Source: Flavobacteriaceae bacterium (lineage in GTDB: Bacteria > Bacteroidota > Bacteroidia > Flavobacteriales > Flavobacteriaceae). From it: a stretch of DNA of 64,000 nucleotides. The translations under genes and the position numbers were made by a program. The DNA lies in assembly GCA_028284745.1 (NCBI GenBank), contig JANQRC010000046.1, positions 46,184 to 110,183 on the forward strand, read 5' to 3'. The notes beneath the pieces were generated by a model. That model searched no databases, was not told the origin of the DNA, and worked only from the letters and a program-made list of their open reading frames with translations. Shown piece after piece: positions 8,837-17,299 of the stretch (positions are counted from its first letter, which is position 1; each line of letters starts with the position of its first letter).

Positions 8837-9830
8837 ACTGATCCAGTGCTAGCACAATAAGAATGCCAAAGATAACGAACCCAATAGCTATCCAGGTCTC
8901 TGCCGAATTGATCTCAGGCAAATAGCGGCGGTAGTTTGCCACGACCATGCTGCCATCGGAAGCAAACATGGTTTGCCCTAGTGTATCTTTCTTGTATAAG
9001 GTTTCCTTCCAGGGCCACACAGTTCCTAATGACCCTGTGATGAAGCCCATAATGGTAGTCGAGGTGATGTTCTTGTAATGCTTTAGCACAAAATTCAATA
9101 GGTGCGAGAAGGTGACCAAACCAGCTAATGAACCTAGGGTAAAGATGGCCAACACCTTTAGTAGCCTGATACGTTCTGGGTCTTGCAGAAAACTCACATC
9201 TCCTGAAAAAAGGTCGGCAAAGGTGTCGTAGAGTGCATTGACGGAGTCTACCAACAAGAGAACATAGTTCCCTAGCAATATCAAGATGAAAGAGCCAGAG
9301 AGGCCAGGTAGTGTCATGCCCGATACACTGATCATCCCGCAGATGAACACAAACCAAAGCGCATCATTTTCAGTAGCAGGGCTTAGCAAGCTGATACCGA
9401 TCCCAACACTGATCCCTATGATGAATGAAATGATGGTCTTGTAATTCCATGCTTTGAAATCTTTGGCGATGTACCATATAGACCCGATGATCATGCCAAA
9501 AAAGGCAGCCCATACGTATAGTTCCTTCTTTTCGATGAAGTAATCTAGTAGCTTAGAGACGCTAAAATAGCTGATGACCATGCCCAGGATGAGCAGTGTT
9601 AGAAAACGCCCATGGATGTATTGATAAAAACTCTTGAATCTTCCGTTGATAAAAAGCTTAAATGCCTTGCCGTTGATGCGTTGCAATGCATAGATGAACT
9701 CTTCGTAGAAACCTGCGACAAAAGCAACGATACCTCCCGAAACTCCTGGTACTTTGTTGGCAGTGCCCATGGCCAATCCTTTGATGACCAGAAATACCTT
9801 GTCAGGAAATGTCCGAGCGGTGTTGTACAT
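8808..9830 (-). CDS. DUF368 membrane protein, second paralog (polyprenyl-phosphate translocase family)
   Basis: A 340-aa polytopic membrane protein of the DUF368 family, recently linked to recycling undecaprenyl phosphate across the inner membrane (PopT). Re-entrant signatures are visible as KVPGVSGGIVAF near residue 27 and MTLPGLSGSFILILLGNY mid-protein. Compared with its neighbour the first motif is changed: ANKVPGVSGGI instead of ADVVPGVSGGT. Its ATG (9828-9830) shares one base with the stop of the upstream paralog (TAATG), so the two are probably translated together. It could be a diverged partner subunit or have a different substrate; that is inference. Confidence 0.85.
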   Translation of the reverse strand: MYNTARTFPDKVFLVIKGLAMGTANKVPGVSGGIVAFVAGFYEEFIYALQRINGKAFKLFINGRFKSFYQYIHGRFLTLLILGMVISYFSVSKLLDYFIEKKELYVWAAFFGMIIGSIWYIAKDFKAWNYKTIISFIIGISVGIGISLLSPATENDALWFVFICGMISVSGMTLPGLSGSFILILLGNYVLLLVDSVNALYDTFADLFSGDVSFLQDPERIRLLKVLAIFTLGSLAGLVTFSHLLNFVLKHYKNITSTTIMGFITGSLGTVWPWKETLYKKDTLGQTMFASDGSMVVANYRRYLPEINSAETWIAIGFVIFGILIVLALDQYGKRTRDVK

Positions 9831-10750
9831 TATCGTTTTTGTGCTAATCGTTCAAGAATAAATATAGTCAGAAAACCAGCGATCGCTAGTACAATGGCCC
9901 AAAGTAGCTGTGGTTCGCCATCAAAAGAAAAAGGGGAAATGCTTTTTTGGAGCAAAGGTACTTGCTCACCGTGCGAATTTGTACGCCACGTGAGCGTCTC
10001 TTTCCAAGGCCAGATCTTGTTCAAAGAGCCGACTATGAAGCCGGTTAATATGGCCAAGGTCTGGTTTCGGTAGTTGGTGAAGGTCCACTTCAACAATTTT
10101 GAAAAGCTCAATAGCCCGATGACAGCTCCTAGCATCACTACGATGATGACCTTGAAATTTTGTTCGTCAACTGCTTGTAAAGCGGTTTGATAGGCACCTA
10201 GCAAGACAAAGATGAAGGCTCCTGAGATACCTGGCAATATCATGGCGCAACTAGCCAAGGCACCTGCCAAGAATAAGAACCATAAGGCTTCGGTGCTGTT
10301 TCCCAGAGGTGGTACTATGGTAATGCAATAGCCGATGAAACTTCCAACGATAAGCAGAACAATGGTGGTGATGTTGAATTTTGTGATCTGCCGGATTACA
10401 TACAGGATACTGGCCACCACAAGCCCAAAGAAAAAGGACCACAGCAATATGGGTTTGTTCTCCAACAGCCAACCGATGCCTTTGGCCAATGAGAACACGC
10501 TGAACAAGATGCCAGCAAAAAGCGCCAACAGAAAGTTGCCGTTGGCTTTAAGCCAAGCGCTTTTAAGGCCTTCCTTTCGAAGTGTTCTCAGTAAGGTGAA
10601 GTTGATATTGTTGATGCTGGTGATCAACTCTTCATAAATGCCAGAGATGAGAGCAATGGTCCCACCAGAGACACCAGGCACTACATCGGCTGCGCCCATG
10701 GCCATCCCTTTCAGCGTAACAATAAGATAGTCGGAAAATCTGCGTTGCAT
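9830..10750 (-). CDS. DUF368 membrane protein, first paralog (polyprenyl-phosphate translocase family)
   Basis: About 306 aa, multiple transmembrane segments. It carries the standard family signature GAADVVPGVSGGTIAL near the N-terminus and MILPGISGAFIFVLLGAY in the middle. Members are implicated in returning undecaprenyl phosphate to the cytoplasmic face for wall and polysaccharide synthesis. The ATG at 10750 is preferred; an in-frame TTG lies two codons upstream at 10756. The upstream TPR gene ends 31 nt earlier, and the second paralog follows with a TAATG overlap. Confidence 0.88.
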   Translation of the reverse strand: MQRRFSDYLIVTLKGMAMGAADVVPGVSGGTIALISGIYEELITSINNINFTLLRTLRKEGLKSAWLKANGNFLLALFAGILFSVFSLAKGIGWLLENKPILLWSFFFGLVVASILYVIRQITKFNITTIVLLIVGSFIGYCITIVPPLGNSTEALWFLFLAGALASCAMILPGISGAFIFVLLGAYQTALQAVDEQNFKVIIVVMLGAVIGLLSFSKLLKWTFTNYRNQTLAILTGFIVGSLNKIWPWKETLTWRTNSHGEQVPLLQKSISPFSFDGEPQLLWAIVLAIAGFLTIFILERLAQKR

Positions 10751-10781
10751 GATCAATGGTTAGCGAACGCAAATGTAGGGA

Positions 10782-12203
10782 TTACTGGGCAGACGGTTTC
10801 TTGTAAGCTGTTATAATATTCTTAACGCTTTTTCTATTGAATACTTTTGGGAACAGGTCTTCCATCATGATGTGCGAATCAAAATCTTCCATCAGGCCAT
10901 TCTTCAGGTGATATTGCCCTTTGGTCACCTGCGAGAGCGAGAAGTACAGACCGGCTAGGTGGTAACTGATCTGTGGGTTTTCAGGGTAGAATTCTGATGC
11001 TTGTAGCAACGTATGTACGGCATCCTCGGTTTCGCCTAGCTGATGCTGCACTTTTGCCCATGCCAACCAGGTCTGTAATTCGTAATTCCCTAACTCGATG
11101 GTCTTCTTATAGGCAAGGTCTGCTTCCTCCAAGAAATTTAGCGCGGTATTGATCCTGGCACTTCGCTTCCAATAAGCGACATTCTCAGAGTCTATGTTGA
11201 TGGCCTTGTTATTGTAATATCTGGCTTTCTGGTAGTTCTTTTGCTTGAGGTAAAAGTCTGTGATGGCGATCCAGCCCTTATCCAGCAAGGGGTCTTCATG
11301 TACGGTCTTTCGATAGAAACTCAAGGCCAACTTGTCATTGCCCAAGTGTTCGTGGCACAAGCCCATGCGTAGATAGGCAAATGAGGTGGGGTCGTCTAGT
11401 TGAAGCGTGATCTCGTAATTCTCGATGGCCTCGTTATACTTGCCCAATGCTTCGAGTACTTTTCCCTTTTCAAGATAGGCGCCGATAAAGGTGTCATCGC
11501 AGATGATGGCGAAATCATAAGCGGCAAGCGCTTCCTTCAACATCTTCTTTTCGATGAACTGCTTCCCAAGTTGATGCCAAGCAACTTCACTGTATGGATT
11601 TCCGTCCAAGTAATCATTCAAGAACGAAATAGCGCCATCTGGGTCTTGCAGGTAATCGAAGCAATAGATCACGTTGTATAATGCAGAATAGTCTTGCTCA
11701 TCATCGGCCAAACATTCTAAGAAGCAACTCTTCGCGCTTTCAAAATCATCCAAGAACAGATACTCCATGCCCAAAAGCGAGTACACATCAGAAGGGTCGT
11801 TGGTGTACGAAAGAGCAATTTTCAAAGAGTCGATCGCTTTTTCATGCTGGTCCTTTTTAGAAAGGATGCTGGCTTTTTGAATGAAGACCTCGTCGTTGGT
11901 GGGCTCCATTTCGTATAGCTCGTCCAATAACTTCTCGGCTAGGTCTAACTTGTTCTCAAAGACAAGTAGCTCAACCTGTAATAGCTTTAGTGTTGTGTTG
12001 GTGGGATGTTGTTCCAGACCTAGTTTGATGGCCTTGTGTGCAAGGGCTACTTTCCCAAGCTCTAGATAGTGCTGAATGATATTCTCGAACTCTTGTGAAT
12101 CGAAGAAGAAAACGTCGTTGGTCTTTAGCATCGACTCGAATCGAGACACCGCTAACTTCTCATCATCGTAAGAACCGTATTGCATAGGCGAATCGTCTTT
12201 CAT
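10782..12203 (-). CDS. Tetratricopeptide repeat protein
   Basis: A 473-aa protein made almost entirely of TPR helical hairpins, for example EVAWHQLGKQFIEKKMLKEA and WIAITDFYLKQKNYQKARYY. No signal peptide or transmembrane segment is seen, so it is probably cytoplasmic. TPR arrays mediate protein contacts; no partner is evident. It is upstream of the tandem DUF368 genes by 31 nt and may share their transcript. Confidence 0.85.
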   Translation of the reverse strand: MKDDSPMQYGSYDDEKLAVSRFESMLKTNDVFFFDSQEFENIIQHYLELGKVALAHKAIKLGLEQHPTNTTLKLLQVELLVFENKLDLAEKLLDELYEMEPTNDEVFIQKASILSKKDQHEKAIDSLKIALSYTNDPSDVYSLLGMEYLFLDDFESAKSCFLECLADDEQDYSALYNVIYCFDYLQDPDGAISFLNDYLDGNPYSEVAWHQLGKQFIEKKMLKEALAAYDFAIICDDTFIGAYLEKGKVLEALGKYNEAIENYEITLQLDDPTSFAYLRMGLCHEHLGNDKLALSFYRKTVHEDPLLDKGWIAITDFYLKQKNYQKARYYNNKAINIDSENVAYWKRSARINTALNFLEEADLAYKKTIELGNYELQTWLAWAKVQHQLGETEDAVHTLLQASEFYPENPQISYHLAGLYFSLSQVTKGQYHLKNGLMEDFDSHIMMEDLFPKVFNRKSVKNIITAYKKPSAQ

Positions 12204-12209
12204 TTTGAC

Positions 12210-12323
12210 TCATTTAAAAGTAGCGTTTGATCTTTTTGATTCTTCAAGCTGTGCGTTCTTGTTTTTAACAAAGTAATCAACAGCCTTGGCCGTGGTCGGA
12301 AAGTTGTGTTTTAGTCGTGCCAG
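12210..12323 (-). other. Possible micro-ORF without ATG (37 codons)
   Basis: The 126-nt gap between the aminotransferase and the TPR gene is almost filled by one open minus-strand frame. It starts at CTG 12323, immediately after an in-frame TAG, and ends at TGA 12210-12212. The product would contain AKAVDYFVKNKNAQLEE, which is protein-like in composition. There is no ATG, GTG or TTG upstream within the frame, so it may be a CTG-start peptide, a gene remnant or chance. Confidence 0.2.
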
Positions 12324-12329
12324 CTAATG

Positions 12330-13508
12330 CTAGCTTTCATTGAGAACCTCAAGAATGATGCCACATCCCTTTCGGATCTCTTCTTCAGAGATGGTCAATG
12401 GCGGTGTAATGCGTACAGCGCTAGGCTCGAACAATAACCAGAAGAGGATCAAGCCTTTGTCTTGGCATGACAGAACAACTTTGTTGACCGTCTCTGCATC
12501 TGCTAGCATGAGTGCCAGCATGAGTCCTTTTCCACGAATCTCTCTGATCTTGGGGTGAATTAGTAAAGACCGGAATAGCTGCTCCTTTTGAAGTGTTTCT
12601 TCGACCAAATTGCTCTCCAGAAGGGTTTGAAGTGTTGCCAAACAGGCCGAGGCTATGACTGGATGACCGCCAAAAGTGGTAATGTGGCCAAGCTTTGGAT
12701 GGTTTTGTAAAAGCTTCATATGCTCACTAGAAGCTGTAAAGGCACCCACGGGCATGCCACCACCCATACCTTTGCCCATTACCAAAATATCAGGCACCGT
12801 ATCGTAGTGCTGAAAACCAAAGAGTTTTCCAGTTCTTCCAAATCCAGGTTGAATTTCATCTAGAATGAGCATGGCGCCTACCTCATCACAACGTTGGCGT
12901 ACTTTTTTGAGGTAATCGTTGGTGGGCCCAACAAAACCAGCGCCGCCTTGAATGGTCTCTAAGATCACGCCTGCGGTACGTTCGGTGATCTTTCCTAGGT
13001 CATCTTCGCTGTTGAATTCAATAAAGCGAACATCTGGTAACAAAGGACGATACGCTTGCTTTCGTTCTTCAAATCCCATCACGCTCATAGCACCTTGCGT
13101 GTTGCCATGGTATGCATGATGGGCTGCGACCAACTCTGTTCTGCCAGTAATGCGCTTGGCAAGTTTCAAAGCACCTTCTGTGGCCTCGGTGCCTGAATTG
13201 GTCAGGTACGTCGCCTCCAAAGGTCTTGGCAGTTGTGCAGCAAGAAGTTTGGTGAACTCAACGGCAGGTCGTTGAATGTACTCACCATATACCATGACAT
13301 GCAGATACTTGTCTAGCTGAGTCTTTATAGCATGCATCACGTTTGGATGTTGGTGTCCCAATGAACAGGCCGATACGCCTGCCACAAAGTCTAAATAGAC
13401 CTTGCCCGACGTATCATAGATGTAGCTGCCTTTGGCGTGTGAGACCTCCATGGCTAACGGATGCGACGTGGTCTGTGCTTGGAATTGAAAGAAATCGTCG
13501 CGGATCAT
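12330..13508 (-). CDS. Class III PLP-dependent aminotransferase
   Basis: A 392-aa fold-type I enzyme of the acetylornithine/ornithine/4-aminobutyrate aminotransferase group, often labelled aspartate aminotransferase family in Bacteroidota. Visible: NSGTEA phosphate-binding loop (104-109), HHAYHG (130-135), DEIQ with Asp217 pairing the PLP nitrogen, and Schiff-base Lys246 in VMGKGMGGG. It uses 2-oxoglutarate or pyruvate as amino acceptor in the family; the amino donor cannot be told. Its ATG overlaps the stop of the OstA-like gene by 4 nt (ATGA), so translation is probably coupled to it. Confidence 0.88.
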   Translation of the reverse strand: MIRDDFFQFQAQTTSHPLAMEVSHAKGSYIYDTSGKVYLDFVAGVSACSLGHQHPNVMHAIKTQLDKYLHVMVYGEYIQRPAVEFTKLLAAQLPRPLEATYLTNSGTEATEGALKLAKRITGRTELVAAHHAYHGNTQGAMSVMGFEERKQAYRPLLPDVRFIEFNSEDDLGKITERTAGVILETIQGGAGFVGPTNDYLKKVRQRCDEVGAMLILDEIQPGFGRTGKLFGFQHYDTVPDILVMGKGMGGGMPVGAFTASSEHMKLLQNHPKLGHITTFGGHPVIASACLATLQTLLESNLVEETLQKEQLFRSLLIHPKIREIRGKGLMLALMLADAETVNKVVLSCQDKGLILFWLLFEPSAVRITPPLTISEEEIRKGCGIILEVLNES

Positions 13509-15211
13509 TGCACGGGTTTCTTCGGAGTATTGGGCTCGATGGCCTTTGACGTGTTTTTAAGGGGAGGTCTTTTCTTTTCCTCCTCCTCCTGCTTTTTCGA
13601 TTCTAGGTCGATGAGGTCTTCATCAAAATCGAAATCAAAAGGTTGGTCGACCCCCTGGATCTTGGGAAGTTTGATATTTTCATCCTCCTCGTCAAAGAGA
13701 TCGTCCTTTGAAGTGACCCTCTCGTCACCATACCATTCAAACCCTCGCAAGCGACGTGCATTCTTTGGTAGGTCTTTGTCTGGAAAGATATCACCGTTGG
13801 GTTCACCAAAGAAGGTAACGTCTTGGATTCCTTCGTCAGGAGACATTTCCATGCGGATCTTAATATTGCAGATGGTCTTGTTGATGCCTATGAACTCACC
13901 ATCATCACCATACACATAGTAGATCATTTCGGGATTCTTGACCATGTCGGCCAGCTTCAACTCGTTCTCTTCAAACTTGCCAAGCAGATTGATTCCCTTT
14001 ACTTGATTGAAACCGTTATCGCTAAGACTATCCTTTTGAACTACAAAAGCGTTGTTGATCACTTTTAGCGAATCTAACTTTTCAGTTTCGACATTTGAAA
14101 GTAGGTGAACAGTGTCCCCGGTCATTTGATTCTCACCATTCCATAGAATGGGCCTTCTGAGGAGTTTTGTGATCCCTACCTTTTGATTTACATGAATAGA
14201 ATCGCATTTACCACTGAGGTCAGTCTTATAAAATCTCACTCCTCTAAACCCGCGAATGATACGGTTGTCTTCAGGGCCCGTGACCATCAAGGTGTCGGCA
14301 TGGATGTACATAGAGTCTTGTTCGATGAGGTTTATGGCCACGGCGCGTTTTGTGATGAAGGCCGAATCTCTTGCTTTGAAGACTTCGGCATAATGCCCAC
14401 GTACAATGGTCTTATTGATCGTGTCGGTAAGTGTGATGTTATTGCTCGCAGAAGAAAATTGTCGGACATTGTCAAAATATAGGCTGTCTCCCTGGATCTT
14501 TCGATTGTTGTAGTTGATCGTAGAATTCTTGATGAAGAACCCTTCTTCTCTTTCCGTGTCATAAAAACCACGTTCGCAGTAGATGTCGTACTCCTTTCCG
14601 ATGATGGTAGAAGGCCCGTACATGTACGCATGTTTGCTGTCAGTGTAATAATCTAGCTTGGTAGAGTTAAGCTCGTACTCGGGATTTCGTATCTCAACGT
14701 CCGATAGAAACTCGTACTTGTTGATCTCGAGGAAGTATTTACCGCGCTTGCTTTTTAGCGTGGTGGCGCTGTCGCGCACCGTACCACCATCTCTGTAATA
14801 GGCTTGTTGTTTGTTTCGGTCAAAATAGAGTGTGTCGGTGTCTAGTGTATGTTCAGGAGTCTTTAGGTTTACCTTCTCTCTGGAAATGGCCAGTTTGGTG
14901 TTTCCGTCATACTCGATATAGTTGCTGGTCATGGTCACCGTGTCACCTTGTTTCAAGATGACGTTTCCGTAAGCACGGAAAAAATTCTTTTCGCCTTGAT
15001 ATACAGCACGATCAGACCATACGTCAACACCTTCATGGGCGAGTTGCACCCGCACATTGCCGCGACTGCTCAGGATCTTGGCACCAGGCAAACGGTTCTC
15101 ATCCTGATTGAAAGACCCTGCACTTTTAATGATGATCTTCTTGCTTTCTTGTGAAAATGAAAGTAAACCACCTAAAAACAGGGCAATGATTATGATTGGA
15201 AAATGCTTCAA
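13505..15211 (-). CDS. OstA/LptA-like periplasmic protein
   Basis: A 568-aa exported protein with a signal peptide (residues 1-20, ending FSQ) and repeated beta strands of the OstA/LptA type, such as LSSRGNVRVQLAHEGVDVWSDRA cut into YQGEKNFFRAYGNVILKQGD and later DSLYFDNVRQF. LptA carries LPS from the inner to the outer membrane, and Bacteroidota have long versions like this. The start must be TTG at 15211: an in-frame TAG lies two codons upstream and no ATG precedes the signal peptide. The C-terminus is highly acidic. A class III aminotransferase overlaps its stop. Confidence 0.82.
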   Translation of the reverse strand: MKHFPIIIIALFLGGLLSFSQESKKIIIKSAGSFNQDENRLPGAKILSSRGNVRVQLAHEGVDVWSDRAVYQGEKNFFRAYGNVILKQGDTVTMTSNYIEYDGNTKLAISREKVNLKTPEHTLDTDTLYFDRNKQQAYYRDGGTVRDSATTLKSKRGKYFLEINKYEFLSDVEIRNPEYELNSTKLDYYTDSKHAYMYGPSTIIGKEYDIYCERGFYDTEREEGFFIKNSTINYNNRKIQGDSLYFDNVRQFSSASNNITLTDTINKTIVRGHYAEVFKARDSAFITKRAVAINLIEQDSMYIHADTLMVTGPEDNRIIRGFRGVRFYKTDLSGKCDSIHVNQKVGITKLLRRPILWNGENQMTGDTVHLLSNVETEKLDSLKVINNAFVVQKDSLSDNGFNQVKGINLLGKFEENELKLADMVKNPEMIYYVYGDDGEFIGINKTICNIKIRMEMSPDEGIQDVTFFGEPNGDIFPDKDLPKNARRLRGFEWYGDERVTSKDDLFDEEDENIKLPKIQGVDQPFDFDFDEDLIDLESKKQEEEEKKRPPLKNTSKAIEPNTPKKPVQ

Positions 15212-15228
15212 ATCCTAACGATTTGCGC

Positions 15229-15236
15229 CAAAATTA
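15229..15236 (-). promoter_or_regulatory. Candidate -7 element for the OstA-like gene
   Basis: On the minus strand 15236-15229 reads TAATTTTG, matching TAnnTTTG, 18 nt before the TTG start at 15211. At the right distance upstream only a TTA is seen instead of TTG, so the -33 element is weak. It lies in the 227-nt gap after purA, the largest break in this minus-strand run. Confidence 0.4.
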
Positions 15237-15438
15237 ACGCTTTTTGCGGAAGCGAATAACGGATTAAGAGGAATTTAGGACCAAGAGGCTGTTTGAATTT
15301 CTATCAATTATTTTTTTATGCTCTTTTTTGCGCATTATTTCGTTAAATTTTCCTGAATTAGCTATGTATCATCAAATTTAATTCATGCTGCATTAAAAAT
15401 GACCTATAGAAGCTCTACTGTAAAAATTCAAACAATCT

Positions 15439-16710
15439 CTAGCGATAGATCGTCTGCTTTCTGTCTGGCCCTACCGAAACGATCTTTATCGGCACTTCCA
15501 GCTCCTTCTCTAAAAATTCGATATAGTCGATCAGTGTAGCAGGAAGCTCTTCTTTGGTGGTCATCTGGGTAAGGTCTTCGTCCCAGCCTTTGAGTTCCGT
15601 GTAGATAGGCGTGATGTTCTCTTCCTCGATATTATATGGCAAGTGATGAATGGTCTCGCCTTTGTATCTATAACCAGTGCATACTTTTAGTGTCTTGAAT
15701 CCAGAGAGCACGTCGCCTTTCATCATCATCAATTGGGTCACGCCATTGACCTGCACCGCATACTTTAGTGCTACTAGGTCTAGCCATCCACAGCGGCGCT
15801 TTCGTCCTGTGGTTGCGCCAAATTCACGACCCACGCGACCCATGGTCTCTCCAATTTCATCGAAAAGTTCGGTAGGGAAGGGGCCGCTGCCCACACGTGT
15901 CGTATAGGCTTTGAATATCCCAAGTACTTCTCCTATCTTGTTGGGGGCGATGCCCAAACCTGTGCAGGCACCGGCAGCTGTAGTATTGGACGAGGTGACA
16001 AAGGGGTACGTGCCAAAGTCAATGTCTAGTAGTGATCCTTGTGCACCTTCTGCCAAAATGGTCTTATCGGCTTTTATGGCTTGATGAAGGTATTCTTCAC
16101 TATCGATAAAGGTAAGTGCTCGTAGCGTTTCTATGGCTTCAAAGAATTGTTCTTCTAATTCTTTTAGGTCGTATTGGATGGCCACGTCATAAAAGCCGAT
16201 CATGGCTTCGTGCTTATTGGCAAGGTTTCGGTATTTCTGCTCCCAATCCTTCAACTCGATATCGCCGACGCGAATACCGTTTCTACCGGTCTTGTCCATA
16301 TACGTTGGGCCAATGCCCTTCAAGGTAGAGCCGATCTTTGCCTTTCCCTTCGCTGCCTCGGAAGCTGCATCGAGCAGGCGATGCGTAGGCAGGATCAGGT
16401 GTGCCTTTCTTGAGACCAATAGTTTAGAGCGTACATTGACCTCGTACTTCTCTAGGCTGTCGATCTCCCTCTTTAGGATCACAGGATCGATGACTACCCC
16501 ATTGCCGATGATATTTACCGCATTGTCATGAAAGATTCCTGAAGGTATGGTATGCAACACATGCTTGATCTCGTCAAATTCTAGGGTATGTCCAGCATTG
16601 GGGCCGCCTTGAAAGCGTGCAATAATGTCGTAGTCTGCTGTTAGGACGTCTACAATCTTTCCCTTGCCTTCGTCGCCCCACTGCAATCCGAGGAGTAGAT
16701 CTACTGCCAT
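15439..16710 (-). CDS. purA: Adenylosuccinate synthetase
   Basis: A 423-aa GTP-dependent enzyme joining IMP and aspartate to give adenylosuccinate, the first committed step to AMP. Visible: WGDEGKGK (residues 11-18) with the catalytic Asp13, NAGHT with His41, GPTYMDKTGRNGIRVGD cut at GIGPTYMDK, GAQGSLLDIDFGTYPFVTSS region and ATTGRKRRCGWLD. Length is normal for the family. It follows fur by 96 nt; that gap has no clear promoter, so purA may be read from the fur transcript. Confidence 0.97.
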   Translation of the reverse strand: MAVDLLLGLQWGDEGKGKIVDVLTADYDIIARFQGGPNAGHTLEFDEIKHVLHTIPSGIFHDNAVNIIGNGVVIDPVILKREIDSLEKYEVNVRSKLLVSRKAHLILPTHRLLDAASEAAKGKAKIGSTLKGIGPTYMDKTGRNGIRVGDIELKDWEQKYRNLANKHEAMIGFYDVAIQYDLKELEEQFFEAIETLRALTFIDSEEYLHQAIKADKTILAEGAQGSLLDIDFGTYPFVTSSNTTAAGACTGLGIAPNKIGEVLGIFKAYTTRVGSGPFPTELFDEIGETMGRVGREFGATTGRKRRCGWLDLVALKYAVQVNGVTQLMMMKGDVLSGFKTLKVCTGYRYKGETIHHLPYNIEEENITPIYTELKGWDEDLTQMTTKEELPATLIDYIEFLEKELEVPIKIVSVGPDRKQTIYR

Positions 16711-16806
16711 TTGATCGTTGGTAATTGTTGGTTGTTAGTTGATGGTTGAATAGTTTAGAACTTGATAAGTCTGTGTGATTATGGGTTTATGTGTGTTGTT
16801 GAACTG
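16711..16806. other. Low-complexity spacer between fur and purA
   Basis: A 96-nt stretch rich in TTG/GTT triplets (for example TTGGTAATTGTTGGTTG near 16716). No TAnnTTTG match or stable hairpin was seen. It resembles other simple-sequence spacers in this window. Confidence 0.4.
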
Positions 16807-17259
16807 TTATCTTTCACTCTTCACTCTTTTCTTGGTGCCGTAAAAGTACAACGAATGATTCTGAATCTCAACATCAAAGACCTCTTCGATGGTCTTTTTT
16901 ATCGATTGGATGCGCGGGTCGCAGAATTCCATGACCTCACCCGTGTCGGTAAGGATGATGTGGTCGTGTTGCTTGTCGAAATATGATTTCTCGTAATGTG
17001 CCTGATTTTGCCCAAATTGATGCCTTCTCACTAGGCCGCATTCTTGCAAAAGTTCGATGGTGTTGTACAGTGTGGCGCGGCTTACACGATAGTTCTTATT
17101 CTTCATCTTGATATACAGGGACTCGATATCAAAATGCTCGTCACTATCGTAGATCTCTTGCAGAATGGCATAACGCTCAGGCGTTTTACGCTGGCCATTG
17201 TCTTCCAGATATTTGGTGAAGACGTTCTTTACGATCTCTTGATTCTTGTTCTCGGACAT
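16807..17259 (-). CDS. Fur family transcriptional regulator
   Basis: A 150-aa winged-helix repressor of the Fur family. The DNA-binding half has [14 protein letters not shown] and the recognition helix [16 protein letters not shown]; the dimerisation half has the metal-binding [16 protein letters not shown], with histidines and acidic residues in the usual places. The CxxC pair that binds structural zinc in many Fur proteins is absent. It could be Fur, Zur or PerR in function; the sequence does not settle which metal or peroxide it senses. It lies 40 nt after rel. Confidence 0.85.
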   Translation of the reverse strand: MSENKNQEIVKNVFTKYLEDNGQRKTPERYAILQEIYDSDEHFDIESLYIKMKNKNYRVSRATLYNTIELLQECGLVRRHQFGQNQAHYEKSYFDKQHDHIILTDTGEVMEFCDPRIQSIKKTIEEVFDVEIQNHSLYFYGTKKRVKSER

Positions 17260-17299
17260 ATCGTTTGTTGCAGGTGTGCTACAAAATTACAGTTATTTT

